Source of the DNA: Tubulanus polymorphus
Lineage: Eukaryota > Nemertea > Palaeonemertea > Tubulaniformes > Tubulanidae
Assembly: GCF_964204645.1 (NCBI RefSeq)
Contig: NC_134029.1
Coordinates: 21,532,450 to 21,596,449, forward strand
Length of the DNA stretch: 64,000 bases
Reading direction: 5' to 3'
Shown here: piece after piece, positions 36,297-47,684 of the stretch
How the letters are laid out: every line of letters begins with the position of its first letter
Position numbering within the stretch: the stretch's first letter is position 1
The notes under the pieces: generated by a model
Told to the model about the DNA's origin: nothing
What the model saw: only the letters and a program-made list of their open reading frames with translations
Database searches by the model: none
Program-made: the position numbers and the translations under genes

Positions 36297-36881
36297 GTAA
36301 GATGTACCAGTATACTGGTATATATTGAATTAATGTGTAATAAGCAATACACTTATCATCACTAGAATGCTATGAAACCCCGTCACATAATAAAAATAAA
36401 AATTCTTTATAACCTGATAGTTCGTATATACAGTATGAAATTATTATGATTGTCATATTTGAGATGAAATTCTAGGTTTGCAATAACTGATGAATTGTTC
36501 CATTTTATGAGTTGAATGATTGAGAATTGTAGACAGACATCTGTGGCCACTTGTTTGAATGAAGGTTATTAAATATTAGCTGAGTTCATGTAAAAAATGA
36601 TTATTATCAAACTAGCTGCAGGTATCCTTACAGACCCACAGCTGTTAGTAAATGTAGATTCAATTGTACTAAAAGTACATTGTAATATCTAATTCATTTG
36701 ATGATTTTATTTTAACGTCATATGAAATGATATACCCAAAACCCATCTTAAACAAACAAAAAACGTTACTGATATTTTTTTCCTTATTGTTGGATGATTT
36801 AAATGCTGATATTTCAATTTTATGAGGAGACTATCAGATACAAGTCTGTTTTAAATTGCACAGATGATATTAGAGCGTCGT
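36297..36881. other. Tail-to-tail spacer between CTC1 and the P450 gene
   Basis: It holds both 3' UTRs: AATAAA at 36389-36394 for CTC1 and TTTATT (reverse AATAAA) at 36706-36711 for the P450. A fragment of the CAGTGGAACC element family lies at about 36450-36505. No gene is seen. Confidence 0.5.
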
Positions 36882-39800
36882 TCACTTTCGGCGATTAAAT
36901 GCAATGCGAAACGGCCGATCTCCCGTCATTATTGTATGCAGAACTGGTTCAACATCTTCTGCGTGGTGATATTTCAACTGGAATTTCTGAATTATCTGAA
37001 AAATTTAAAGATGTAATGATAATCTATGTACTAGTATAATAGTTATGTAGAGATCAATGTACAATGTATATAGACTATTCTAGCACTACTATATTCATAA
37101 ATTCAATAAAATCGTCCACTGCTCTATCATCCCCTACCTTCGCAAGAATAATATGAATTTCTTGTTCTGCAATTCTTCGTCCTTCAATTATAATATAGAT
37201 AACTTCTTAACATAGATAACTTCTTAACGACATTTTTCGCTCTAAGTTATTTGTTATAACCGGTTTGTTTAATGAGGTATTTATACGCAGACTCTTTCGT
37301 ACCTATACACATTCTAGGTCCGTGTCCCCAAACCAGGTTTGATAATGCTTTATATCTGTTATCGTCATCTCTGAGCCATCTTTCGGGTCGAAATTCCATC
37401 GGCTCCGGGAATAAGCTGGCATCACGACCCATGTAGTATAGATTTGCCTGAACATGGGACTAAAATAGCAAACATCGTTCGTTTAGAAATCAATTATTTT
37501 TATCTTTCGTGTATTTGTATGAATATGAGAAATGTAATGAATATATTTATTGATAATAAAAAATGAAATTTTCTTTTATGAAAATTATGATTAGTTGTTA
37601 TTTATGAAGGTGCAAGGAGGGATCGTGCTGGATGCTGCTTGATACATGTAACATCATTCAACTACATGACAATTACAACAAATCGCCATTCAATCTAAAA
37701 TAGAAGCGACGCAGTTCTTACCCCTTCCGGAATGTGATAACCTCCGATTTCCATATCTTTTTGAATGTGTCGGCTCGTAGCGAATGTTATTGGATACAGT
37801 CTTCAAAGGAAAACCATAAAAATAAATCTGCAACTGGTATTCATAATCTTGTGGGGTTTTTTCAATTATAGAAAACTAGTTAGTTAAAATCGACTTACCT
37901 GAAACACTCCTTAACGCATGCTTTAACAAGTGGTAATTTTGCTAAATGTTGAGGAGTTATTTCCGCAACGTCTTCGGGAACAACGTGACTGATTTCAGCA
38001 TACAGTTGTTCTTGCACTTTCTGATTCTTGGCCAAACAGAACAAATTCCACAATGTTGCATTCGAAACCTATACGTACCACCATAGATACATGATCATAA
38101 ATGAATGGACACTTCGATGGCTTTTGATGAATAGTTTCACGAAATTTGAAAACGGGCTTCAAACGCTTACAGTTTCAACGCCTCCTGTCATCATTTCTAT
38201 GGCCGTAGAATTCACTTCTTGTTTAGTCAGACCTTCTTGAGCCAGCAGAAATTCCATCATGCTTTCTCTGAGTTTTCCTTTCTGTGAAATCTTATCCAAA
38301 GCCGTGATTTTCTTTGGAAGAAAACGAAATTTGTATACGAATACGAATACGAATACGAATATTTATGCCTTAAGTTGTATACCGCCACCAAGTGTTGCAA
38401 TTGAAAAAGCAGATGAAATATAAAAATAGCTTTGCACTTTGAATCTAACACATTACGGTATCAACTTGAACTGAAATCATTGAGATTCGTAACTTGAACA
38501 TGAAGTTTGATTCTCTCATTAATTGATATTATTGACTGTACCTTGTCTACATACATCTGTCCTATGGCGAAAACTGAATCTAAATGTGATGAGAATTTTT
38601 TCCACAGTTGAGTCGGATAATACCTGTACACAGGCATATTGTACATGAGGGGCTGCATGCTTTTAAAGAATTCGAGTAAATTGTAGAGGAACTCTTGGGC
38701 TAACATTGACGGCGGTTCCTGAAAACAGCCGATTCTCGTGTCAAACAAGAACGTACACACAGCTGAAAAACAGTCATTTTCCATGTCTTAACCATAAAAC
38801 GGGTAATCAATTTACTAGCATAAAAAGATAGAAAAATAGGAATTGGTCTTCGTCGTGCCGAGGGTAATTTCAACAAATTGGGATAACCATCGGATACTAG
38901 ATAAAGTGTAGGAACATAGTTGAATTCCCGGAACACCATAAATCAAAAATTCGTGACAGGAAATAATCTTCATCTCTGTGGATAAGAAAATTCAGATAAA
39001 AGTGTCGCAATATCGTTGAAAAGTTCAACAATTAATGTCAAATATAGTTCGAACAACCTACAAGAACTTTTAACCTCCTACGCTTATAAACATAAACTGA
39101 AATTTGAGTTAATATCTAGATCCTTACATTCCATGGCCCATTTGAAGACTTCAAACTCTAGTTCGGGTACTTCCGATGTTGTCGGATCTTTGATCTTATC
39201 GATCCTAGTTACGAGATCTGTAGCTACGTCACTCATGACGTCAGTGAATCGGGCTACTTCCTGTATCCGTAACATCTTTTTACTGATTATCGACCGTTGA
39301 TTTCTCCATTCTTCGCCTTGACTAAATACGAAAAATATCATTCCCAATACTCTGGTACACGATATAATATTTCTCTACAACTTATTCATCATTAAACGAT
39401 TTGTAATCAATTTACATCCGAGACTTACGCATTGACAACTCCAAGACCCACATCTCTAACATGTGAACGGTAATATGCCAGTGGTTCCAGGGGTTTGCGG
39501 TTCGGATATTTTCCTTCGTTAAAAATCACTTTATTGTACTGTTCGGGGTCGCTTATAACGATATTTGTCACGTGTCCCAGTCGCTCTTTGAATATAGGTC
39601 CGTATTTCTGGGCCCTCAGTTGATAGACCTTTTTTTAAAAGAAAGATAGATCACACGTAAAATTGTTCGATATGATTATAGCCACTCAATACCAGTATTT
39701 GATTAAAAAGGAACTTCGTTCTTACAAAACCCAAACAACTATATATCATGTCATCCTTCCGTGTGAAAAAAAAAAAATCTATTGATCACGTGATTTGATT

Positions 39801-40291
39801 TATGTATTTAGATAGCTACGTAGAATATATTTTCATTCAAATTACCTCAAACATTTTCTCAAACGTATATCCTCCTGGTTTTATGTAGTCCCACAACGAG
39901 CCGATAAATGGCAAGCCCCTAGGACCTGGTATCTTGCTGAATGGTTTGGGTACCGGGAGAGCAGCCGCTGATACCTGTATGAAATCACGAGGACGTAAAG
40001 AAATGGTTTCAACATAATCAGTAGGGATTATCAAACTCTGAGATTCTTTGGACCCGAAAAAAGAAACAAATTGACCCAGGGAAAATAGCTATAAAATCGC
40101 TTCCCTTTCAACACGATGAAAAATATCAAAATGCTGTTCTTTTTCCTTACCTTGGCATTTTTAGTATCTATCACCTGTGTAGCTAGACCCGATGTCGTAG
40201 ACAACATACAAATGCTGCTGTTTTCATTCCATAATTTTCTTATTCTACCAATTCTATTTGTCCAAATGAAACTCATAGTTTTGGAACACAT
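36882..40291 (-). CDS. Mitochondrial-clan cytochrome P450, 521 residues, 11 exons
   Basis: Haem monooxygenase of the inner mitochondrial membrane, of the clan that includes CYP10, CYP24 and CYP27 relatives. Exons are 40291-40175, 39974-39846, 39628-39429, 39321-39128, 38762-38542, 38311-38171, 38068-37899, 37800-37722, 37459-37303, 37181-37138 and 36995-36882 (1,566 nt, in frame). The N-terminus is basic and S/T-rich (FIWTNRIGRIRKLW), like a mitochondrial presequence, followed by KIPGPRGLPFIGSLWDY. The I-helix has TGGVETVS at about 327-336, the K-helix ExxR is ECFR at about 388, and the meander is FRPERW. The haem loop is WGHGPRMCIG with Cys near 468, so the usual first Phe is Trp. The tail ends AFNRRK. 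The substrate is unknown; steroids, sterols or xenobiotics are all possible. It is divergent from perilipin. Confidence 0.95.
38334..38361 (+). repeat. (ATACGA)n microsatellite in a P450 intron
   Basis: About four and a half copies of ATACGA in a row, inside the intron between the exons ending at 38311 and 38542. Confidence 0.9.
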
Positions 40292-41560
40292 TTTCGATCG
40301 GAATTAATAAGAGTTATTTTCAATGATTATTTCTAGCAATTTATCAGGTCTACTGCTTCCAGCGGTAAGCAGATATATCAGAATGAAACGCCTATCCGTA
40401 CAGTCATTATATTCGATGGATTTGATTCGGTCCTCGGGATCAGTCTGGGGTCGGTTGTAACCTATCATTATGACGTAGACTTCAATCCCGAATTGCTCAC
40501 ATCGCCACAGACCTCCCATGGTAGAATTTGATTAAAGCCTGGGTCTAAGCGGATCAATGTTACTGCGTCTAATTAAATATCTAATTGTTTTCGTGCATAT
40601 ATCAAATGTACCGGTACATTTATTTGAGAAATATCAATTGAAAGCTATGTACACAAACTTAGCTTGAATTTAATGATAAATGTACAAAATGAGCCGAGGA
40701 TATTTACAGATCTGTACGATCGTGGATCAATTAATTTGATTTTTGGAGGAAGGACTCCCCGCCCTGTAAACCACTAGCGTTTCGATCATGTCGTGTTTAT
40801 TTCTTTCGAAAGTATCACGGGACAGCAGGCTGAACCAGTATTTCGAGCTCCCTGGATGAAATGGGTGAATTGATTAGTGACGTTAATACCTCGTATTTCA
40901 CTTTGTAGCAGGGGATTGTGAACATAGAAGTTTTTTTCTATTATGCGTTTAGATTTACAGAAATATTACCTGCAGGCTCACGATACAGGTTCGTCTCACA
41001 CACAGTGTGGGGTCTTCGGTGATATTCGGTACCGAAAACTTACGAGTGCTAATTGGGCATGAGTAATGTGATTAGCCCTATTTATTTAGAGAAATTCAAA
41101 TCAGCACAAACCCTCATGATTTATTCAACAGCACAGCACGAGTTATATACAATGTATAGAGGTTCACTGAAGTGTAACAGACCTTGTAAACGACAAAAAC
41201 ATAAGGGGTTTAGTCGAAGGCTAAAGGCTATGATTATTCTTTTTCAATTTGCTAAGAGAAGATAACAAATATTTGGAAATACTTGTAATTGTGCTAAAGA
41301 ATCTCAGGTAATCTCTTTTGATACATCTTTCAGTAATATGCATTTTTCCGAAGAAATATAGAGCGTCGTTGTGTAATAAATGGTAAAGAAATGTTACATG
41401 TACCGATCATCTGCTGATATTGACGTCAATGATAAATCTTACGTACTGTAAATATTTGAAATAATTTGAAATAAACAACCAATATACCGGTACATGACCT
41501 GTTTATTGTTTATCACGTCAATTATCAATATATTTGATATGACGTAGGACTTCAATAACT
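40292..41560. other. Divergent promoter region of the P450 and perilipin genes
   Basis: About 1.3 kb with no coding sequence. The perilipin side has CRE-like sites and a TATA box (see separate entries). On the P450 side I see no clear TATA box. Confidence 0.5.
41421..41428. promoter_or_regulatory. Perfect CRE (TGACGTCA) upstream of perilipin
   Basis: TGACGTCA is the palindromic cAMP response element. It lies about 135 bp upstream of the perilipin TATA box. Two related half-sites follow, CACGTCA at about 41513-41519 and TGACGTAG at about 41540-41547. Clustered CREs near a TATA box suggest cAMP/CREB control, which would fit a lipid droplet gene. Function is inferred. Confidence 0.5.
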
Positions 41561-41567
41561 TATAAAT
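41561..41567 (+). promoter_or_regulatory. TATA box of the perilipin gene
   Basis: TATAAAT sits about 30 bp before a likely start site near 41592. A short leader exon ends at the GTCAG|GTATGC donor near 41629, and a 5' UTR intron runs to the TTTTCCAG acceptor near 41926, twenty bases before the start codon. Confidence 0.7.
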
Positions 41568-41945
41568 GCATGCATATGGTTTAAACTTCGGTCAGAGTTA
41601 TTCATTAGCGGGTAGTCAATAGATTGTCAGGTATGCATGTATACTATGTAGTTTTGATATAATGCTAATGCAGAAATTTCTGTGAAAATTTTGGATGATT
41701 ATTTATATATTAAAGTCCTTCTCTGATGATAGAATCAAAATGGCTTTCGAGTCTCCACAGTGTAGATCATGGCATGTTAGGGTGAAAGCCCCAAAATCAT
41801 GTCATTTAGCGTTCCATTTCGTGAATGAATCAATGTATATATTCGCAATTAAATTCTCGGATTTATTTTTTCGAAAGATCCCTCGAAATTTGGAGTAATT
41901 GGAGTTAATCTGTTCATATTTTCCAGGGCATATACTGAGGTCATA

Positions 41946-44900
41946 ATGTCCGGTGATGCAGTGCACAGGATTGGAAACTATCCCGTGGTCATTTCCGCCG
42001 TATCCCAAGTCACAAACCTGTACGATACGGTGAAAAATACAAACGGCGTACTGAAATATACACTTGAATCAGCCGAGGTTGTTTCTGGAAAACTAACAGG
42101 AGCTACTGTTCCCGTAGTTACAACAAGGCTGCACGGAACAAGTAAGTTAGAAATATGTTCCTAACGTAATATTCCTCGTCGGAACCAACGAAGCTTGTAC
42201 ATGTTTGTTACATGAGATATTTGAAAAATCATTATCTGCTTTGGAGTTTATTTCTGTTCGATAAACGTTAATTACCTGGTTGCTTTCTAGTTGAAAATCT
42301 GGATAAAATTGCTTGTCATCAATTAGACAAATTAGAAAAGAATTATCCGATCGTTACTGAACCAACCGATAAGGTAAATAATTCGGATATTGTTTTGTTC
42401 TAATTTCCTTATACGAATAACTATTTCATCCGTGCTTCTTAACTTCACATTTACGAGCCATGGATAAAGAATGTATTTTCATCGTACAGGTTTTGGAAGT
42501 TCCATGGAAAGTGTACGAATCAACGTTGAAACCTACAGTTGATAGAGTATCTACAGTTTCTAAATACGGTCTGGACACTGTCGACGCAGTCACCACGTAT
42601 ACCAGCAATAAAGTTGAAAATGCGAAACATTTCACAACATCATCTATCGTTGATATGAAAGATTACAGTCTGGAAAAGGCCGTGCAAATCAAAGACTTTG
42701 GGATTCTGAAGATCGACGAGAAGCTGAAAACTCCAAATGGTCAGAAAGTAGCCGCTAAATTAGACTGTGTGATGGATGTTGTGGATCGGTACATCGATTC
42801 TTATTTTCCCGCTGCAGAAGGTAATCTAATGATATGCTAATTCTCTGTTCTGTTCGTCACTAAACTCTCCTAGGAAAAATTCTTGATCGTCGGTTTCATT
42901 GTCAAATTCTCGTGTACATAATGGTGTCAATTCGCCGTCACCGCGTGTCAAATACGTGCATGTTTGTCGTAAATGCCAAACGCTTGTTTGCACAGAATGG
43001 CCCAAAACTGATCTATATGGTTAATCTAAAGATTTCGCATGAACGGTCATTAGAATGATTGTTTGGTGCCGCTTTCAGCATGATACACCAGGGGATATGA
43101 TCACCTAAGATGATAATGCCTGATTACATTTGGTGCCATGACCACGATTTTTGGGTTCAACGGGTATTGCATGTTATTACGAACTATTCAATCAATGCCA
43201 CAAAAAAGGCCAGAAAAATTCAAGTATTTACCAATGAAATAATGAACAGGATACAGTTTTATTAGGAAATCGAATTCCAGAAAATCGTGTCCTTTGTAAA
43301 TCAAACGGTACTTCTGCATGCATACTTTGAATGGAAAACCCGCTGAAAATCTGACAGGGAAAATGTAGATTGCCAAAGAAAAAAATGATCGTCTACGTGA
43401 AATGATTGCAGTTGTTCCTATTTCGGACTTTGAATTCCAACAACTTGGGAAAATTGGACTTTGTTTTGTCGGTCAATTGTAATGTTTATTTTGTCAGGGG
43501 AGACAGGTCAACAACAAACCGGAGAAATGAACACAGTCACCCGCTTCAAAAGACTGAGCGCCAAAATCCAAGAACGCATTTTGAAACGAGCTTTGCATCA
43601 ACTATTGAACACCAGCAAAAGAGCCTCCGGAATTCTTACAGACCTAGTTCAAACTGTTGACCTGGTAAGGGGGCGGTCAATGATTATGAAAAAGCGAAAC
43701 CTTTCGCCCCCCACGACTGAAATCAATTCTGCCAAATGCATTATTTCAAAAAAGAACAAATGATATTTACCCTTTCGAATCTAGTCTACATTTCGTTCAG
43801 TTTGGTGTGAGTCAATAGATTTATAAACGACACGTAACATCCTTGTTTTGCACTCTAGATTCAGGACTTCAGACTGAACTTCGATAAAGCTAATGATAAG
43901 TTTTGGAGCGTCGTGCACGCAGTGAATGATTACGAAAATACGAATGAGTCAACACCTAAAAATCAGGTTTGATAATTTAAAATCGTCCAGAATATCGATT
44001 CATTGCGAAATACCCGTGTGTCTTCGAATTCTATGATAAATTTAGCTATTTTGGTTGCCTTATTTTACAATTAGAATCATCTGACAAAATTGAAATCCTT
44101 TGATTTTGTTTCGATCGTTTTGCAGTTCATAATTATTTCGATAATATTTCAGACATTCGAGCAGAAAGCCATCAAAAGGGTCCAGCAGCTTACTTACCTA
44201 CTTAAAATGAGCTTCACTGCGGGTAATGAAACAGTCATGAAATTCATTCCAAAACAAGTAGTGGCACTATGGACAATCGTGGCCAGATATACCGAGGATT
44301 TGTACCAGACCTTCAAAAATGTACGGTTCGTTTCTTTCTTTTGAAATTTTTTACCTTCATTCGCAGAACATTAAAAGAAAATTTCTATCGATACTTGAAA
44401 TTTCAGCAAACGAACTTTGATGAATTGTCCAGTCAGTTTTTGGCGAGTGTCCGCCAGAAGATAAGTCACGTAAATAGCATGCTGATACAAATGGCTCATT
44501 TGATTATGAATACATGGCCTATGAATAAACTAATACTAATGGTAAGTTATTGGTGATAAGCTTGGCATTTTGCCCCGACGAGCAACTAATTGCTACCCGA
44601 ATTTTCTATTGGTCGACCCATTTTTCGGAAACGAATTTGAATCAAATCGTATTTTCTTCGAAATTCACTAAATTCATTAAGTTTCGAATATTTCCATCTT
44701 TCACTTCAGAAAGAATCCATTTCCAAAGAGGAGAAACCAATCGTCAGTGAACAAAACGGGAATACGAACGGTGCTTTAGATCTGGAAATGCGCGAGGAGT
44801 TTCCAGCAGAGCAGAATGAGGTACAATTAGGCGATATGAAAACAATTGAAATCAATAAAGCTTGCACAAAATCCAATGCGGGAAATATTTCCGAACCGAC

Positions 44901-45573
44901 TCTAGATTTAGAAATGCAAGAAGAATTCCCGCAAATTGATATCAAAGAAGATGATGATGCGGATGTGAAAGAAGATTCGATGAGAAGTGAATTTGAAAAT
45001 ATCGACATATGGTTACCAGACACAGATGAGTTAATGACATATTCTGATATCAGTAGTATAGGTGAAATTCAGTGGGATGATTTGACTTTCAATGAAACCG
45101 CAGGCGAAAAGGAAGAACCGTCTGATCTAAATGGAAATGACAGCGGCAAGTCTGAAACGCAAACTGATCATGAACAAACTGTGTCTGGTAACTATGAGGA
45201 AAAAGTAGATGATAAACTAGAGGCAGGATGTTGCACCGAAGAGCCGTTAATAACTGAATTGGTTCAACGGAAGACAGTAATCGAGAGTCCTGTGATATTA
45301 GATAACTCGATACTTTCTACTGCTGCGGATGAAAGTACAGATCAATCTGTGATGCTCGAAGTGTTGGATCGAGCGATCGAGGTAGTCGAGAAGGTCAAGA
45401 TAGCTACTTCCGTATTGTCCGATCGGAATTCCGATTCATCGAGTGATAACCTAGCTTCATCCGATCACACCACCCTCATACACGAATGCTTAATACCTAC
45501 CTCAGCAATCTATGATCCTTCACAGCAGTTACCACCACCTCAGCACCAACGGCAATCTAATCAAGCCGAATGA
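41946..45573 (+). CDS. PLIN: Perilipin (PAT-family lipid droplet protein), long isoform, 683 residues, 8 coding exons
   Basis: Perilipins coat lipid droplets and control lipase access. Exons are 41946-42141, 42291-42373, 42490-42820, 43498-43664, 43859-43966, 44153-44320, 44407-44541 and 44710-45573. The N-terminal PAT-like region has NYPVVISAVSQVTNLYDTVK, then LDKLEKNYPIVTEPTDKV, matching the perilipin pattern of a short helix followed by LPILxxPTEKV. An amphipathic 11-mer-like stretch follows (VDRVSTVSKYGLDTVDAVTT), then VDRYIDSYFPAAEG, the counterpart of VDQYLPLTE. The middle helical bundle (RFKRLSAKIQERILKRALHQ) ends in PMNKLIL. The last exon adds an acidic, disordered 287-residue tail containing two copies of LDLEM(R/Q)EEFP. 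Using the downstream exon instead gives a 432-residue protein, close to vertebrate PLIN2/3. Confidence 0.85.
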
Positions 45574-45892
45574 AATATCAGGTTGTATTATAAGTTTGCA
45601 TTTCTGAGTAAATAGACGCGATATTGTAATTTCATTTGAAATGTATCATCTTTATCTTGCATTCGAATCAGCTGGTGAATTCAGTCCATTTCCAGCACTC
45701 TGGTTCCACAGAGAATGGACAATCCAAAAAAAATCTCCAGAAACGGTCGTATTAGGTAATGCCGATTCGAAGGGACCAAATTATTGAGCTTAGTCCGATT
45801 CATCAGTCTATACTGTGGAACCAGGTCGTGGGGTTACTGAAACTGAAACAAAATATTTCCAGTCATCCCATTAAAAAATTCTCCATGACCAG

Positions 45893-45937
45893 AATATATA
45901 TATATATATAAAGCAAAAATACATGTATTTTTGCTTT
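45893..45937. repeat. (TA)n run followed by a perfect 28-bp palindrome
   Basis: A TA dinucleotide run at 45893-45910 is followed by a palindrome at 45910-45937 with 14-bp arms centred on ACATGT. Its right arm (TATTTTTGCTTT) is the polypyrimidine tract of the 3' splice site at 45939-45940. Confidence 0.9.
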
Positions 45938-45940
45938 TAG

Positions 45941-46051
45941 GAACCGGTAAGTGAAGACTCTTGTAACGATTCGGATAAAACAGATTCGGTACCAGTTGAA
46001 AATGGAGAGGTTTCGTCGACGTCTGCTGAAGGTCATCCTCCTTCCACTTAA
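45941..46051 (+). CDS. PLIN: Alternative last coding exon of perilipin, 36 residues
   Basis: A TTTTTGCTTTTAG acceptor is followed in phase 0 by EPVSEDSCNDSDKTDSVPVE, then a run ending GHPPST and TAA. It is phase-compatible with the exon ending at 44541, giving a 432-residue isoform without the 287-residue acidic tail. The composition (D/S/E-rich, no hydrophobics) suits a perilipin C-terminus. The poly(A) signal is AATAAA at 46134-46139. It could instead be simply 3' UTR of the long form, but the open frame and strong acceptor favour an exon. Confidence 0.6.
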   Translation, partial: EPVSEDSCNDSDKTDSVPVENGEVSSTSAEGHPPST

Positions 46052-46133
46052 TTTTCCATCCGCTGCTTCTCGATGTATCCTGTACGTCAATAGATATCGC
46101 TTTTCTGTCAAGTTTTTATGTCAGAAGTGTTCG

Positions 46134-46139
46134 AATAAA
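46134..46139 (+). terminator. Perilipin poly(A) signal
   Basis: AATAAA lies 83 bp after the alternative stop codon and about 560 bp after the long-form stop. Confidence 0.7.
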
Positions 46140-47684
46140 TACATATATGTATACTGTTGCAATCATCAAGTGTTCCAGTCAGTAAATTTAAAATAAGTAC
46201 CTACCCTATTTACGTTAATTCTACAGTGGAACCTCGTTAAAACTACAACGATTTATCGGTTATTACAAACCTAGAATTTCATCGCAAATAGAACAATTTT
46301 AATAATTCATACTCGAAATAAATAATGAACTATCTCATATTTATAACAGATTTTCTAATCCCCTGAAGTACGTTGTAACGAGGTTCCATTGTAGATCCTT
46401 TAAAATAAGGATACGGGTAGATTTAAATATTTTGCAGAGCTTTCTAAAGTTAAAGCAGTCAGGTATCCAGTGTCGGGTTACCACATTATCCTTTTACATT
46501 GCCAGGAAAGAGGAAGGACTCCAGAACCCTCGAAGAAACAAAGAAACTCTGACAAGCCATTTTCAAGACGATATACATAACTAGTAATTATTATTTATAC
46601 AATGTTTTTTTTACAATTCACATGCATATAATACATGGACAGGATTAGCAACAAATTTCTACAGCTGAAGAACTAGCCAAAGTTATCTGTATTACGATTT
46701 TTGACATCGAAAAAAAAATTGTTTCTTTAGCAACAGTTAGCTTTGCCTCGATATGAGCATCAGGAAAAATAAGCACAAATAAAATAGCGAATACAATGAA
46801 TGCAAGCGTAGATAAAAATGAAACAAAAATATAATATCAATCCCTTTATTCTCAAACTCCAGTGAAGTTAGCGTCGGTGATATTTAGTTTTTTCTCAAAC
46901 TTGGCAAATTCGTTTTTTACTTAAATTGAAACGGTGAAAACCCATAAATTTTTCTAACAAATTATTATAACCGATCAAGTACTTGAAAGCTTGAAAAAAT
47001 AAAAAGATTCACTGGTATTATCAAGTGCTACCAGGGCCTCAATATATATGTACGCGATTGAAGTGCAGAGTAAGATACAAGCAGATTACATAAATATTAC
47101 GAGCATCCACATCCACACGAGATGGATGAAATAAAGTAAACATTTTCCAGGCATCCTAAACAACTAGCGTAGTACACGTAGTCATATCCATAAATATATC
47201 TAATAGTACATAAAATCCGTAGATTATCATTATACAGATTAAATCCAGTTATTCTCTCAATATTGAATATCCATCATGAATCTAGTTGTTAAAGAATATT
47301 TTCAGGTGCCTCGGTTCTCTGATGTACAAAGGGAATTACATAGCGAGCACTTGTTGATTTCACGCAATACATTACTAATATGTATCCGATTTTTAAAAAT
47401 TCATAATATTAAATGATATGAATTGATCGAAACGTCTAAACGACTTATTTTCAACAATTTTTACATAAATTAGAAATGATATTTATATTCTAGTCAAATG
47501 CAGTAGACTCCGCTCAAGTCGGACCATAAAATGTGTCCGCCTCAAGCATTATCTGAGTTGGATGTTATGTTTTTCTTAAATAGTGTCACAAAAAATATTT
47601 CAACAAACATCCGAATTGAACGGTTATCCGAGTTGATCGGATCCGACTCGAGTAGAGTCTATCTACTGTCTGTTGTATATAGGA
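46140..47684. other. Tail-to-tail spacer of perilipin and SREBF
   Basis: It mostly holds the SREBF 3' UTR; a reverse AATAAA at 46845-46850 would end a UTR of about 840 nt. The CAGTGGAACC element at 46224-46391 lies at its left edge. No gene is seen. Confidence 0.5.
46224..46391. mobile_element. MITE with CAGTGGAACC ends and TA duplication, intact copy
   Basis: The left end is TA|CAGTGGAACCTCGTTA, and the right end TAACGAGGTTCCATTG|TA is its inverse. It is 168 bp, with the same family core as the copy at 9190-9360. The flanking TA and near-perfect ends suggest a fairly recent insertion of a pogo/Tigger-like non-autonomous element. Confidence 0.75.

Noticed and set aside
41695-41898. Plus-strand 67-codon frame before perilipin
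   Set aside because: It lies in the 5' UTR intron between the donor near 41629 and the acceptor near 41926, and resembles no family.
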